DNA of 64,000 nucleotides from an uncultured Acetatifactor sp. GTDB lineage: Bacteria; Bacillota; Clostridia; Lachnospirales; Lachnospiraceae. Position 1 is the stretch's first letter, and each line of letters begins with the position of its first letter. The stretch covers positions 18,456-82,455 of the forward strand of contig CAJTXE010000018.1 of the NCBI GenBank assembly GCA_910580225.1, given 5' to 3'. Of this stretch, positions 44,514 to 52,909 are shown in pieces. The notes beneath the pieces were generated by a model, which saw nothing but the letters and a program-made list of their open reading frames with translations, was not told where the DNA came from and did no database searches. The translations under genes and the position numbers were made by a program.

Positions 44514-44908
44514 ACCGTTTTATTTTTGTCCATCCATGTGATACGCCCCTGCCAGCTGCTGTTCTGGCGATGCTGGACACGGATAATGAAAGTTCCCAGA
44601 TCTCCGTGTCTGTTCAAAAGTTCTTCGTCGCTCATCTCTCTCTTCCTTTCCAGTCTCCTCTGCCCCATTTTCATGCCTTTTTCCCCAAAGCTGCGGCTAT
44701 CCGTAGTAGGGTGAGGAAAATTCAGGCAATCGTACAGCTGTTCCAGTTTAAATATGGCACCATCCATGCTTGTAAATGCCACAGCCTCCCTGCTGTAAGC
44801 ATGATAAAACCGGCCGGAAAAACGGCTCACTTCCGCCCGGTCCACACACAAAACCACCCCGTTGGGCGTGCCAAGATACCATTGTGATCGTTCCATTTCC
44901 ACTTCCAT
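44402..44908 (-). CDS. Conserved protein of unknown function at the end of the fibre island
   Basis: The 168-residue protein reads as a real domain: WYLGTPNGVVLCVDRAEV, GRFYHAYSREAVAFTSMDG, then FIIRVQHRQNSSWQGRITW and a final helix (FRSIWEMIKLVAGAL). I recognise no named family; the strands before SWQGRITW recall small beta-barrel or PilZ-like folds, but no RxxxR motif is clear. It follows the BTAD regulator on the same strand by about 100 bp. Its 3' end overlaps the end of lysR by 112 bp in antisense. The first ATG is used; an ATG four codons later is possible. Confidence 0.65.
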   Translation of the reverse strand: MEVEMERSQWYLGTPNGVVLCVDRAEVSRFSGRFYHAYSREAVAFTSMDGAIFKLEQLYDCLNFPHPTTDSRSFGEKGMKMGQRRLERKREMSDEELLNRHGDLGTFIIRVQHRQNSSWQGRITWMDKNKTVYFRSIWEMIKLVAGALDTVSEPEDGRGEISWENAAE

Positions 44909-45005
44909 CTCTCCCTGACAGACATTTCATTTTGCTGCCCGTACGGTCGGTTTCCACAATTCCCCTGAGTGGATACCATACTCCCCAGGTCTGACCGGAT
45001 GCCGC

Positions 45006-46223
45006 CTACAAAATTCCTTCCGGAAGACATTCCACCGCGTTTACATAGTACTGCAAACCCATACGTCGCTTACCGGCAAAGAAATGGGAACTGATACGTT
45101 TCTGTATGATATTGCAGCTTTCTCTGGTGGTATTTACCAGCAGCACAAGATACTGACCGCTTCCGTAGCGGCTCACCGCATCGCTGCGGCGTACGGACCG
45201 AAGCACTGCTTCCCCCAGTTTCCGGGTCAGTCCGTCCAGCACTTCCCCCTCTTCCAGAGGATTCCCCTTACCATCCACAACAATGCACAGCATCAGATAC
45301 ACTGACTGTCCCCCTCTTTCCATCATACGCTGTACCATCTGGTAGACCCCCTGAAATACCGGATAGGAACATAGATATCCTCCCTTCTCCGGACGGTGCT
45401 CTTCTGACAGCTTTTCCTGTATATCATCCAGTGCGGCATAACGGTGCTCCATCTGCTCCCCCAGCCTGTGAAAAAGTTCCATCATCCTGGGGGAAGGCCG
45501 CAGTCCCTGTTCTCTGAAATACAAGTCAACTGTATCGTCATATAATCTCCGCGCCTCCTCGTATCGTCCCAAAGCCACCAGGGCTTCCATGGTCACCGTC
45601 TCCCAGTTGGACATGGGGCTCACGGCAGCCGCATACAGTCCCAGTTCCTGCAATCCCTCAAAGTCCTTCTTTTCTTTCAGAAGATTCGCTGCCGCCTCCA
45701 CACAGCTGCAGAACAGTTCCCGATATCGTCGGGCTTCCCGGGCTACCCACAGGACGCCTGTCTGGGCCGGGAGAAATTCCCCCTTATAGCAACGGCAGGC
45801 CTCCAGATAAATTTCCAGACGCCTGTCCGGGTCCTCCGTCTCTCCTGCCAGCATATAGAGCTGCTCAAACTCCGCTGCATCCTCCTGTATCGGCACAGCA
45901 TCCGTCCAATAGCACACCCCTTTCCTCTGCTGGATACAGTGAGCGTCCGGCAGCCCCATTGCCTTCAGTTTCCGGTTTGCATTATAGACCACACTCCTGG
46001 TAGCGTGGTGGATATCATCAATATCTCTCTCCCCATACAAAACCCGTTCCAGCAGTTCCCGACTTACCCCCTTTTCTCTGTAATGCAGCACCAGCTGCAG
46101 CAAATAGGCAAACTGTGATTCTCCGGACTTGGTATTTCCTGTCACTGCCCTGCCTTCCCAGGCCAGCGCAAAGCCGCCGAACATTCGGACATTCAGGACA
46201 CCTCCCCCCTTATTTTCCGCCAT
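45006..46223 (-). CDS. BTAD domain transcriptional regulator with degenerate GGDEF-like C-terminus
   Basis: The 405-residue protein starts with an OmpR-like winged helix (LNVRMFGGFALAWEGRAV, ATRSVVYNANRKLKAMGL) and a bacterial transcriptional activation (BTAD) helical domain (residues 115-260, EEARRLYDDTVDLYFREQGL). The last 125 residues resemble a GGDEF fold: LRSVRRSDAVSRYGSGQYLVLL, split here at the motif, where GSGQY stands in for GGDEF. Catalysis is therefore unlikely. It probably controls the fibre island that it follows. SARP/BTAD regulators are best known from Actinobacteria. Confidence 0.8.
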   Translation of the reverse strand: MAENKGGGVLNVRMFGGFALAWEGRAVTGNTKSGESQFAYLLQLVLHYREKGVSRELLERVLYGERDIDDIHHATRSVVYNANRKLKAMGLPDAHCIQQRKGVCYWTDAVPIQEDAAEFEQLYMLAGETEDPDRRLEIYLEACRCYKGEFLPAQTGVLWVAREARRYRELFCSCVEAAANLLKEKKDFEGLQELGLYAAAVSPMSNWETVTMEALVALGRYEEARRLYDDTVDLYFREQGLRPSPRMMELFHRLGEQMEHRYAALDDIQEKLSEEHRPEKGGYLCSYPVFQGVYQMVQRMMERGGQSVYLMLCIVVDGKGNPLEEGEVLDGLTRKLGEAVLRSVRRSDAVSRYGSGQYLVLLVNTTRESCNIIQKRISSHFFAGKRRMGLQYYVNAVECLPEGIL

Positions 46224-46246
46224 TGTATATCCCCCATATATTTAAA

Positions 46247-46360
46247 TTAACTCCGGCATGGCCGCATCCCGTACCGCTTCAGAAATAGATCCTCATAACT
46301 GCCCAGGTAACGGGCCTTTCAGACTTCGATACGATCCCTGAAGTTCATTTTCCAGGTCAT
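46247..46360 (-). pseudogene. Possible remnant small open frame between sipW and the BTAD gene
   Basis: An ATG overlaps the sipW stop as ATGA. The frame reads MTWKMNFRDRIEV, a TGA at 46319-46321, then KARYLGSYEDLFLKRYGMRP and on to TAA. The part after the TGA looks protein-like. It may be a small gene broken by one stop codon, or chance. Confidence 0.25.
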
Positions 46361-46893
46361 TGACGGTTTTCCCGCAGACGCCCGGCAAGAATATTCAGCA
46401 TGGCGCCGCAGGCCGCAAAGCACAGCATGTATGCCTTTCCCACACCGCTGGTGTAAAGGAACAGCAAATGTCCCATAACCGGATAGCAGCGTCCCACTTT
46501 TCCCACCAGTTCCCGGTAATTCACCGGGTTCATATCTTCTTCCTGATTGGCATCTCCTTTGGTCACGAATTCACCTTCCACCACTCGGTTGCGCACCACT
46601 CGGTGGGCAATCACGCTCCCTTCACTCCGAAATGCGATCACATCCCCCTCGTCCACCGTCCCGGCCTCAACCGGTTCCACAAAAATCACGCTTCCCACCG
46701 GAATGTCCGGCTCCATGCTCCCGCTGACTACATTATATACTTCATACCCGCAAAGCTTTGCCAATGTCACCGGCAGGCAGAAGACAATCACAGCCACCAG
46801 AATCAGTGTCCCCGCAATATTGCAAAGGGCAGGAACCAGCTTCCCGCCCTTATTTCTGGATTTTCGTCCGTTTTGCCATGTTTCATTGTTCAT
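46357..46893 (-). CDS. sipW: Signal peptidase I, SipW type
   Basis: The 178-residue protein has an N-terminal membrane helix and the ER/archaeal-type (SipW) signal peptidase signature: VVSGSMEPDIPVGS with the catalytic serine, and IAHRVV, where His replaces the usual catalytic lysine. A C-terminal hydrophobic segment follows. SipW cleaves TasA/CalY-type precursors; two such proteins are encoded just upstream. The start overlaps the end of the fused surface protein by 11 bp, which implies translational coupling. Confidence 0.92.
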   Translation of the reverse strand: MNNETWQNGRKSRNKGGKLVPALCNIAGTLILVAVIVFCLPVTLAKLCGYEVYNVVSGSMEPDIPVGSVIFVEPVEAGTVDEGDVIAFRSEGSVIAHRVVRNRVVEGEFVTKGDANQEEDMNPVNYRELVGKVGRCYPVMGHLLFLYTSGVGKAYMLCFAACGAMLNILAGRLRENRQ

Positions 46894-48730
46894 CCTGTTT
46901 TTTCCTTCTCTTATGAAACAGCAGGAACCATACCAGCAAACCTGCCAGCACAGCAATTCCAATCCCGATTCCTGCCTTCACCGGCGTCGGCAGCATGGTC
47001 AGGGGCGTGGCAAAGTCATCTATAATAGCAGTCAGGACGTTTTTATTATCCTCCTTTTCCCTGCCTTGATTTCCGTCGAATCCGCCTGTAGGAGTTTCTG
47101 TTTCATCCAGATCCCTGTAGTCATCCGGTTCATCCGTAGCAGGAATATTATTTTCACCAATATCTACCGGCTCTTCCACCGGAGGTTCCTGTACAGGAGG
47201 CTGGTCTGCAGGCTCCTGAGGCTGTTCCGGGACCTGGGGCGCCGGCACAATCACCCGGTCCACCACTGTGTTCACAGGTACAGGGGTATAGATAAAGGAA
47301 AATACATTTTCCGACACATCCTCCACCAAAGTCTTGCCCAGATTGTAAGCCTGAGGCTGCCAGCCTTCAATATACTGATAAGCTACCACCGGCTTGTCAC
47401 CCACATTTCCATAGTACGTTTCGCCGGGTGCAAGAACATTTCCCGCCTGGTCAAGATAATTCACCGTGTATGCCACTGTAGCTCCCTTAATGCCATAAGC
47501 TACCACATAGTCCTGATCCCCTGTCACGGTAAAAGACAGATTCCCCACAGTACTGTTATCCGCCCCGCTCTGGCGGATGCCTCTCACATAGTACTTGCTG
47601 CCGCCATCCAATGTCACTCCGGACTGTACGTTGAAGGTGACCTGCTGGCCATAATGCAGGCCGTTGATCTCATAGACTTCTCCGCCGCTGCCCGGGACAA
47701 TGCTTCCCTGGATCCGACAGACCCTCCCGCCGTCAATAGTTCCCTGTGCCCCGGAGAAGAGCCTTACGGTATAAGTATATCCCTCTGTTACGGGTACTGC
47801 GGCATTTCCCGTATCTGCCGCCGAAAGCAGATCTCCCGCTTCCTCTGCAGATACCCGGTTCCCCATAACAAGAGCCATACAGAGCGGAAGCATCAGTGCC
47901 AGCTGCCTGACAGTTCCCGCCGTTTTCTTCTCCTTTTTCCGTTCCTTCAGGCCATACAGGGCAAGCAGAAGGAGCAGCAGGCCGCTGATTCCTGCGGCAA
48001 GGAAGAAAGGTACCAGACTGTTCTCGTCGCCGGTCCGGACAATCCCTGTCCTGTTTCCGCTTCCCCCTTCCGGACGGTCTGTCCCGGGATCCCTGTCTTC
48101 AGGCTCCTCTTCCACCACTTCCGTCACCGTATTGGTATAAGCCGTGGTAGTGTCCACTGCAAAGTTCATCTGCAGACTGGCCAGAGTATTCTGATAGGCA
48201 TTGCCCTGGGTCTCCCCGTCAAGAGCAATCCGCAGAGTGATAAGCCCCTTTTGTCCGGGCGCCAAAGTATCCAGATAAAAGTAATCTTCCAGACCACTGG
48301 TGGCGCCGTGAAGTCCCACACGGTCTCCCGTATTCTCGCCGCCCACGGTATCGCTGGTAAAGAGAATTTCCTGTGTTCCCTCCGGTGTCGTATAGGTCAG
48401 TTCATATTCATAAGCTCCGCCGGAAGCGCTGCTCCCAGCAGTCTCCTCCAGAGACTGCAGAACTTCATTGGTCATGTACCAGTTAGCGGCGGAAGTGTTG
48501 TCATTTTTCAGGTTCAGCCGGATCTCCATATCGTCTCCGGGCTGCATTCCATAGGCCGCTTTGTTGAAATCCGACGCAGTGTAGTCGCTGTCCATCCCGC
48601 TTCCGGCAGTGAAAGTCACGTTCCACTCTGATCCCAGGGTCTCCGCCCGGGCTGCCGTCCCTGTGGAGAAAAGCATTCCAGCGAACAGGATACAGGCCGT
48701 TATATTTTTTGCGATTCTCTTTTTTCCCAT
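46883..48730 (-). CDS. Two-module surface protein with internal membrane hairpin
   Basis: The 615-residue protein looks like two exported proteins joined in one frame. Residues 1-29 are a signal peptide (cleavage after ARA). Residues 30-228 form a beta-rich domain. IVRTGD at 230-235 is a sortase-motif-like sequence, followed by a membrane helix (239-261) and KERKKEKK. Immediately after, residues 275-295 (LALMLPLCMALVMG, then RVSA before EE) look like a second signal peptide. The second module includes a MucBP-like domain (YTVNYLDQAGNVLAPGETYYG), a Pro/Glu-rich stalk and a C-terminal anchor with KRRKKQDEQ. Internal cleavage by SipW or LepB would give two anchored proteins. It is in the fibre island upstream of sipW. 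Confidence 0.8.
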   Translation of the reverse strand: MGKKRIAKNITACILFAGMLFSTGTAARAETLGSEWNVTFTAGSGMDSDYTASDFNKAAYGMQPGDDMEIRLNLKNDNTSAANWYMTNEVLQSLEETAGSSASGGAYEYELTYTTPEGTQEILFTSDTVGGENTGDRVGLHGATSGLEDYFYLDTLAPGQKGLITLRIALDGETQGNAYQNTLASLQMNFAVDTTTAYTNTVTEVVEEEPEDRDPGTDRPEGGSGNRTGIVRTGDENSLVPFFLAAGISGLLLLLLALYGLKERKKEKKTAGTVRQLALMLPLCMALVMGNRVSAEEAGDLLSAADTGNAAVPVTEGYTYTVRLFSGAQGTIDGGRVCRIQGSIVPGSGGEVYEINGLHYGQQVTFNVQSGVTLDGGSKYYVRGIRQSGADNSTVGNLSFTVTGDQDYVVAYGIKGATVAYTVNYLDQAGNVLAPGETYYGNVGDKPVVAYQYIEGWQPQAYNLGKTLVEDVSENVFSFIYTPVPVNTVVDRVIVPAPQVPEQPQEPADQPPVQEPPVEEPVDIGENNIPATDEPDDYRDLDETETPTGGFDGNQGREKEDNKNVLTAIIDDFATPLTMLPTPVKAGIGIGIAVLAGLLVWFLLFHKRRKKQDEQ

Positions 48731-48846
48731 TTCCTTTCTCCCCTAACCCGGATATACCGGAACTATCATTTTTCTGCGGTGTAAAAAAGTGTCTCAAGGC
48801 GCAGGACTGCGCGGAATCATCCCTGTCATACAGTCCCTCCAAACCA

Positions 48847-49614
48847 TCAATTCAGGGTCAAAGTCCCGTCGTTCACGGTCACCTTCCGCCCCCAGGCACT
48901 CCATATGGCTGCTTCCGCATTGTGCTCCTGAACCGCATCCACTCTGACTTCTATACAGAACCTGGCCCCATCATAGGCATAGGTGGTCTTCACGATGCCG
49001 TCCACAGTCTCCTGCCTGACAATCTGCGCTGTCCTCCCGGCTATGGTCAGAGTATCCGCAAACAGTGGTGTGGTCTCCCCGTTCCCGTCTTCACCGCTTT
49101 TTAAGACCTTGTTGTAGTATATTATGGTACGTTCCGGTGTAGAAGAAGCCTCATCCACCATCCACCCTTTTCCTTCTGTCAGGTGAAGATCTATCAGATC
49201 CGGTCCCAGTTCCTGGGATTTCACCCAGCTGCCGGACTCCTCCCCTTCCGCACTGTCTCCGGATACATTGCCCTCTTCAGGTACCAGCCAGTATTTGTAT
49301 ATCGCGGCACGGACAAACTGGTTGATATCGCCGCTGTTTCTGACTGCCAATTCCTCTTTGTAGATTTTGCCCAGCCTGATTTCCTCCTCCACCTCCGGCA
49401 GAAGCAGCTCTCCCGCTGTCACCGTTCCGTTTTCCACCAGCTGGATACCGATCTCAGACAGCTCCACACTGGAAGCGTAGGTCTCAGAGTAATAGGTCAG
49501 AGCCGCCCTGGCGCCGCCTATGGAGCTGAAGAGCAGCAGCCCCGCTGCCAGCACAAAAGCTGACAGCGTCACGGCGGGGGATGCCAGAATCTTCCTTATT
49601 TTTTTCCTTTTCAT
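48847..49614 (-). CDS. SipW-type exported fibre protein (TasA/CalY-like), second copy
   Basis: From the MKRKKIRKI start the 255-residue protein has a SipW-cognate signal peptide: a basic start, AVTLSAFVLAAGLLLFSS and the ARAALTYYSET junction. The mature part has a beta-sandwich feel, with RNSGDINQFVRAAIYKYW recalling the VKNTGDVDAYVR element of TasA-like proteins. No sortase motif or membrane anchor is present. It is likely cleaved by the SipW encoded downstream and assembled outside the cell. Confidence 0.75.
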   Translation of the reverse strand: MKRKKIRKILASPAVTLSAFVLAAGLLLFSSIGGARAALTYYSETYASSVELSEIGIQLVENGTVTAGELLLPEVEEEIRLGKIYKEELAVRNSGDINQFVRAAIYKYWLVPEEGNVSGDSAEGEESGSWVKSQELGPDLIDLHLTEGKGWMVDEASSTPERTIIYYNKVLKSGEDGNGETTPLFADTLTIAGRTAQIVRQETVDGIVKTTYAYDGARFCIEVRVDAVQEHNAEAAIWSAWGRKVTVNDGTLTLN

Positions 49615-49671
49615 ATGATACCATTCCTTTCCCATCTCCAGGCCATACAGGGTGTACAGGAACAACCCGCA

Positions 49672-50187
49672 TTACTCACTTACCGTTCCCAGTGCCTCCA
49701 GCCGAACCTCCCAGTCTGCATAGGGAGTTCCATCCGCCCGGTATTGCACCGGTGTGGTCTCGTAAACCACCGCCACATTAAAGCTCTCTTCCCCTTCCGG
49801 AATTCCGCTGATTCCCACCTGAAGCGCCGTCGTTTTCTCACCTGCATTCAAGATACTGTTGTAATAATAAAATCCGTCTTCACCAGCTGTCCACCCGCCG
49901 GTCTCATCCAGGTAGACCAGACTGTATTCACTGCCTGCAAATCCTCTGGCCCTGACATATACAGGCCCGGAATCCGCAGAATTGGATATGATCGCCGTCT
50001 TGGTCCAGCCGGAAAAATTCTCCTCTATATCAGGCCCACTGCCGATATGGAGAATTCGGCCGCCAGCTGCTCCTGTATAAGTGGTAAAATAGGCGCTGGC
50101 CATTCCCACTGCGGAGGTTGTCACCAACACCCCCGCCACAGCGAATGCCGCAGTCTCTGCCATCAGAATGATTCGTTTTCTTCCCAT
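49672..50187 (-). CDS. SipW-type exported fibre protein (TasA/CalY-like), first copy
   Basis: The start MGRKRIILM has AAGGAGG just upstream and gives 171 residues. The signal region ETAAFAVAGVLVTTSAVG ends in ASAYFTTYT, very close to the AYFTD junction of SipW substrates. The mature protein contains ISNSADSGPVYVRARGF, matching the TasA-like KNxGxxxxYVR element. No anchor is present. It is 57 bp upstream of the second copy; the two are diverged paralogues, as in two-component fibres. Confidence 0.75.
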   Translation of the reverse strand: MGRKRIILMAETAAFAVAGVLVTTSAVGMASAYFTTYTGAAGGRILHIGSGPDIEENFSGWTKTAIISNSADSGPVYVRARGFAGSEYSLVYLDETGGWTAGEDGFYYYNSILNAGEKTTALQVGISGIPEGEESFNVAVVYETTPVQYRADGTPYADWEVRLEALGTVSE

Positions 50188-50197
50188 GATTCCCTCC

Positions 50198-51499
50198 TTA
50201 CCTGACTGTGGCATCCTTAACAGCCGGAAGCGCTCCATTCCACTCCCACCGGCCGGCTCCTGCATTGTACTGATACTGGTTCCAGGTCCATTCAGCCTCT
50301 GCTCCGTCACGTTCGAAATGATTTGTCACCGCTCCTCCTCCGTTACCCGAACTGTTGTAATCATTCGTAAACACCACCCTGGCCGGCTCGCCAGAACTGA
50401 TATTCGTGATTGTTGCCCGACCAGAAGACAAATCAGCAGTATATATGGTACCTTCCGGATTTTTCTCTATTCCATCCGAAGGACCTGCGGCTACCCCGGT
50501 CAGGCTGTAGGAGGCGCCGGAATACACTTCTGTCACTGTCACATCCGCACCGACGGGAATTTTGTCCTCCAATACCACGGTTCTGCTGTTTCCCGCATTT
50601 TCGTCAAAAGAGAACGTGATAATATCGCTGTAAACCACATCATCTCCCTCTCTCGCTTCTACTTCAAACACAAAAGCGGCAGGTCCGGCATACCTGGTCA
50701 GATTTTTCACAATTTCCAGCGAGGTTCGCCGAGGTTCCTGTTCAAATTTCAGTTCCGCTCCGTTTAAAGCATACAGCCATTCTCCTCCGTTGGCCGTACT
50801 GACGGTTCCGTTCTCCGGTTCCTTCGCAGGAAGAGAGAAAAGCTGCGGACGGAAGCGATACGTAAATGCATCCGTATAAGCAATTGTGAATATATCCTGA
50901 TTTCCCTCCGCATCTTCTCCTACCGTCATATAATCCACTCTGTCTTCCAGTTCACTTCCCCTGGCTACGGCAAGATAAAGACCCGGATTCAGATCTGTCA
51001 AAGTGCTCCCCGCCTCTCCGCCTGCGTCAGGGGACAGGACCGTCTCCCCGTTAAGAGCAGCGGACGCAGCCTCCCGGGCCAGCTCCTCCCATCCGTCCCC
51101 CTCAATCTCCGTACTGCAGCGGAAGATCAGGCCTTCCAGGTCATCTTCATATTCCCATCCCCCGTTCTCCCTGACACAGCCAGAAACTACGGTATAGTAA
51201 GGAGAATCCTTCTCTACAAAGTAATCATACATATCGTGGCCGCTTACCGCCCTTGCTTTGGCCACCAGATACAGGTCTATGTTCAGATCCACTTTCTCCC
51301 CTGGCTGGTCTTCCGTCATGCTGCCCCCTTCCGATACGGGAGCTATCTGCACTGAACATTTCCGGTCCAGTTCCACCGCCCAGGCAACGCCGCTTAAATG
51401 GGGCGTCCCGATGACAAAGACTGCCGCCAGTACAAATGCCAACATCGGACATAATACCCGGCCTGGAGCTCCCTTCCGGTTTTGCCTTCTTCTTCTCAT
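50198..51499 (-). CDS. Secreted pilin-like protein with isopeptide-type Ig domain and Trp-rich tail
   Basis: The 433-residue protein has a signal peptide (LCPMLAFVLAAVFVIG, cleavage near VAWA at residue 41) and an N-terminal domain like that of a minor pilin (LTDLNPGLYLAVARG). A Cna-B/DUF5979-like domain (FVFEVEAREGDDVVYSDI, FTNDY) follows. It ends in about 35 residues with repeated aromatic motifs, EWTWNQYQYN and RWEWNGALP. It lacks LPXTG and a membrane anchor, unusual for a pilin relative. It is 10 bp upstream of a TasA-like gene, so it may bridge the sortase pilus and the SipW fibre; this is inference. Confidence 0.7.
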   Translation of the reverse strand: MRRRRQNRKGAPGRVLCPMLAFVLAAVFVIGTPHLSGVAWAVELDRKCSVQIAPVSEGGSMTEDQPGEKVDLNIDLYLVAKARAVSGHDMYDYFVEKDSPYYTVVSGCVRENGGWEYEDDLEGLIFRCSTEIEGDGWEELAREAASAALNGETVLSPDAGGEAGSTLTDLNPGLYLAVARGSELEDRVDYMTVGEDAEGNQDIFTIAYTDAFTYRFRPQLFSLPAKEPENGTVSTANGGEWLYALNGAELKFEQEPRRTSLEIVKNLTRYAGPAAFVFEVEAREGDDVVYSDIITFSFDENAGNSRTVVLEDKIPVGADVTVTEVYSGASYSLTGVAAGPSDGIEKNPEGTIYTADLSSGRATITNISSGEPARVVFTNDYNSSGNGGGAVTNHFERDGAEAEWTWNQYQYNAGAGRWEWNGALPAVKDATVR

Positions 51500-51601
51500 G
51501 GTCTCTCCTCCTTATTTATAGTTCTGCATATGCCCGGAATCACCCGGATAACCAGGCACAACTCCCTGACAGATACTGTTTTTACAGTTCCATAGCGCAT
51601 T

Positions 51602-52624
51602 TCATTCTTCCGGTTTCTGCTTCTTCAATGCATCCAGCATTTCCTGCTGTGTCCTCCCCGGCTTCTTCCTCCCGGAGAAAGCCAGCATGACCACCAGCGT
51701 GATAAAGAGAAGCGGAATCCCCACTGCAGGAATGACATAGTAATTGGGAATCCGAACGGCATCTGCCGGAACCACCACTACCGAAACGTCAACATTATCG
51801 ACCCTGTGTCCCCTGACCAGCATACGATGCGTATTGATCCCGTATGGTGTGCAAGTGACCATTGTACAGTAGTCTTTTCCTGCAACAATAGCCAGATCAT
51901 CCACTTCCTCCGGAAGTACGATGCGAATCTGATCTATCTCATAAGTCACAGTCTCCTCCAGAACATTCAGCATGAAAATATCCCCTTCCCCCAGATCATC
52001 CAGATCCGTGAAAAGTCTGGCTGTAGGCAGTCCCCTGTGACCGGACACCACACAGTGGGAACCATCCCCGCCTACTGGAAGGGAAGATCCCGCAATGTGC
52101 CCCACAGCTACCTGCAGGACGGATTCCTCCGTCCCATGATAGACCGGCAGATTCACGTTGATAGACGGAATCTGGATATAACCCATGATTCCGGTTCCTG
52201 TCAGATCCAGGAGAGATTCATATTCCCCATACTCCTGGTCGGTAAGTTTGAAATGAACTCCCATGGACAGCGATGCGTTGTACTGCCTTGCCGCCTCCAG
52301 CATTTCGTTTTTCACCTCCGGGTCCATGCCTGTCACCGCCTCCACATAATTTGCAATGGCCTGACTGGCGTGCCTGGAGTTCCACCAGTCACTGACAGTA
52401 GGATAGAGCATGACAGAAAGTCCTGCAAAGAGCATCAGGGTCAGTATGATATTTGAAACTGATATTCTTTTTTTCTTCCCGGGCTTTTTTATGTTTTGTC
52501 CTTCTTTTTTGAGCTTTTCTTTTTTCAGCTCTTCTTTTTCACACTTCACTTTTTCGAACTCTTGTTTTGTTGTTTTTTCTTTTCTGAGTTTCTCTTCTTT
52601 CACGGGTTTCCTTACGATTGTCAA
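51602..52624 (-). CDS. srtC: Class C (pilin-polymerising) sortase
   Basis: The 340-residue protein has a long Lys/Glu-rich cytosolic N-terminus, a membrane helix near residues 57-75, the sortase barrel and a second C-terminal helix. Two helices are typical of class C. Catalytic His is in VVSGHRGLP, Cys in MVTCTPYG and Arg in HRMLVRGHR. DPEVKNEMLEAARQYN at the N-side fits the lid region. It should polymerise the adjacent major pilin through its LPSTG motif and add the LPETG tip adhesin. Confidence 0.95.
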   Translation of the reverse strand: MTIVRKPVKEEKLRKEKTTKQEFEKVKCEKEELKKEKLKKEGQNIKKPGKKKRISVSNIILTLMLFAGLSVMLYPTVSDWWNSRHASQAIANYVEAVTGMDPEVKNEMLEAARQYNASLSMGVHFKLTDQEYGEYESLLDLTGTGIMGYIQIPSINVNLPVYHGTEESVLQVAVGHIAGSSLPVGGDGSHCVVSGHRGLPTARLFTDLDDLGEGDIFMLNVLEETVTYEIDQIRIVLPEEVDDLAIVAGKDYCTMVTCTPYGINTHRMLVRGHRVDNVDVSVVVVPADAVRIPNYYVIPAVGIPLLFITLVVMLAFSGRKKPGRTQQEMLDALKKQKPEE

Positions 52625-52803
52625 TGTGTCTCCGCAGATGATGCTGCGGTTATCTGGGTTTGCTGACGTTGGCCGGAATACCTTTGTTCCGTTGCTCGCC
52701 GCACACCACGGGAAGGTGTCAGCTGATGCGGCATAAACGATTAATGCAGAGTTTGAAGGGTGTCATTGGGCAAAATATTTGTAAATCCTTTCTTTTTCAG
52801 AAC

Positions 52804-52909
52804 CGGGGACGGGATTTCCGCCCCCGTGGGAGAGCGTTTTATTGCTCTGCCCCCATGTTCTGTTTTGGCTGCAGGCACATAAACCTGAACGGATGATACA
52901 AAATCCGTT
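52804..52909 (-). other. Three stem-loops between the major pilin and sortase genes
   Basis: Directly at the pilin stop, AACGGAT (52888-52894) pairs with ATCCGTT (52903-52909). Then 52828-52852 forms GGGAGAGC/GCTCTGCCC with one bulge. Then 52804-52826 forms a 9-bp GC stem (CGGGGACGG with CCGCCCCCG). No T run follows, so attenuation or 3'-end stabilisation of pilin mRNA is likely. Confidence 0.55.

Noticed and set aside
46547..48631. A 694-codon plus-strand open frame opposite the fused surface protein
   Set aside because: It is antisense to a protein with clear signal peptides and anchors, has no ribosome site and no recognisable domain; codon bias on the minus strand explains it.
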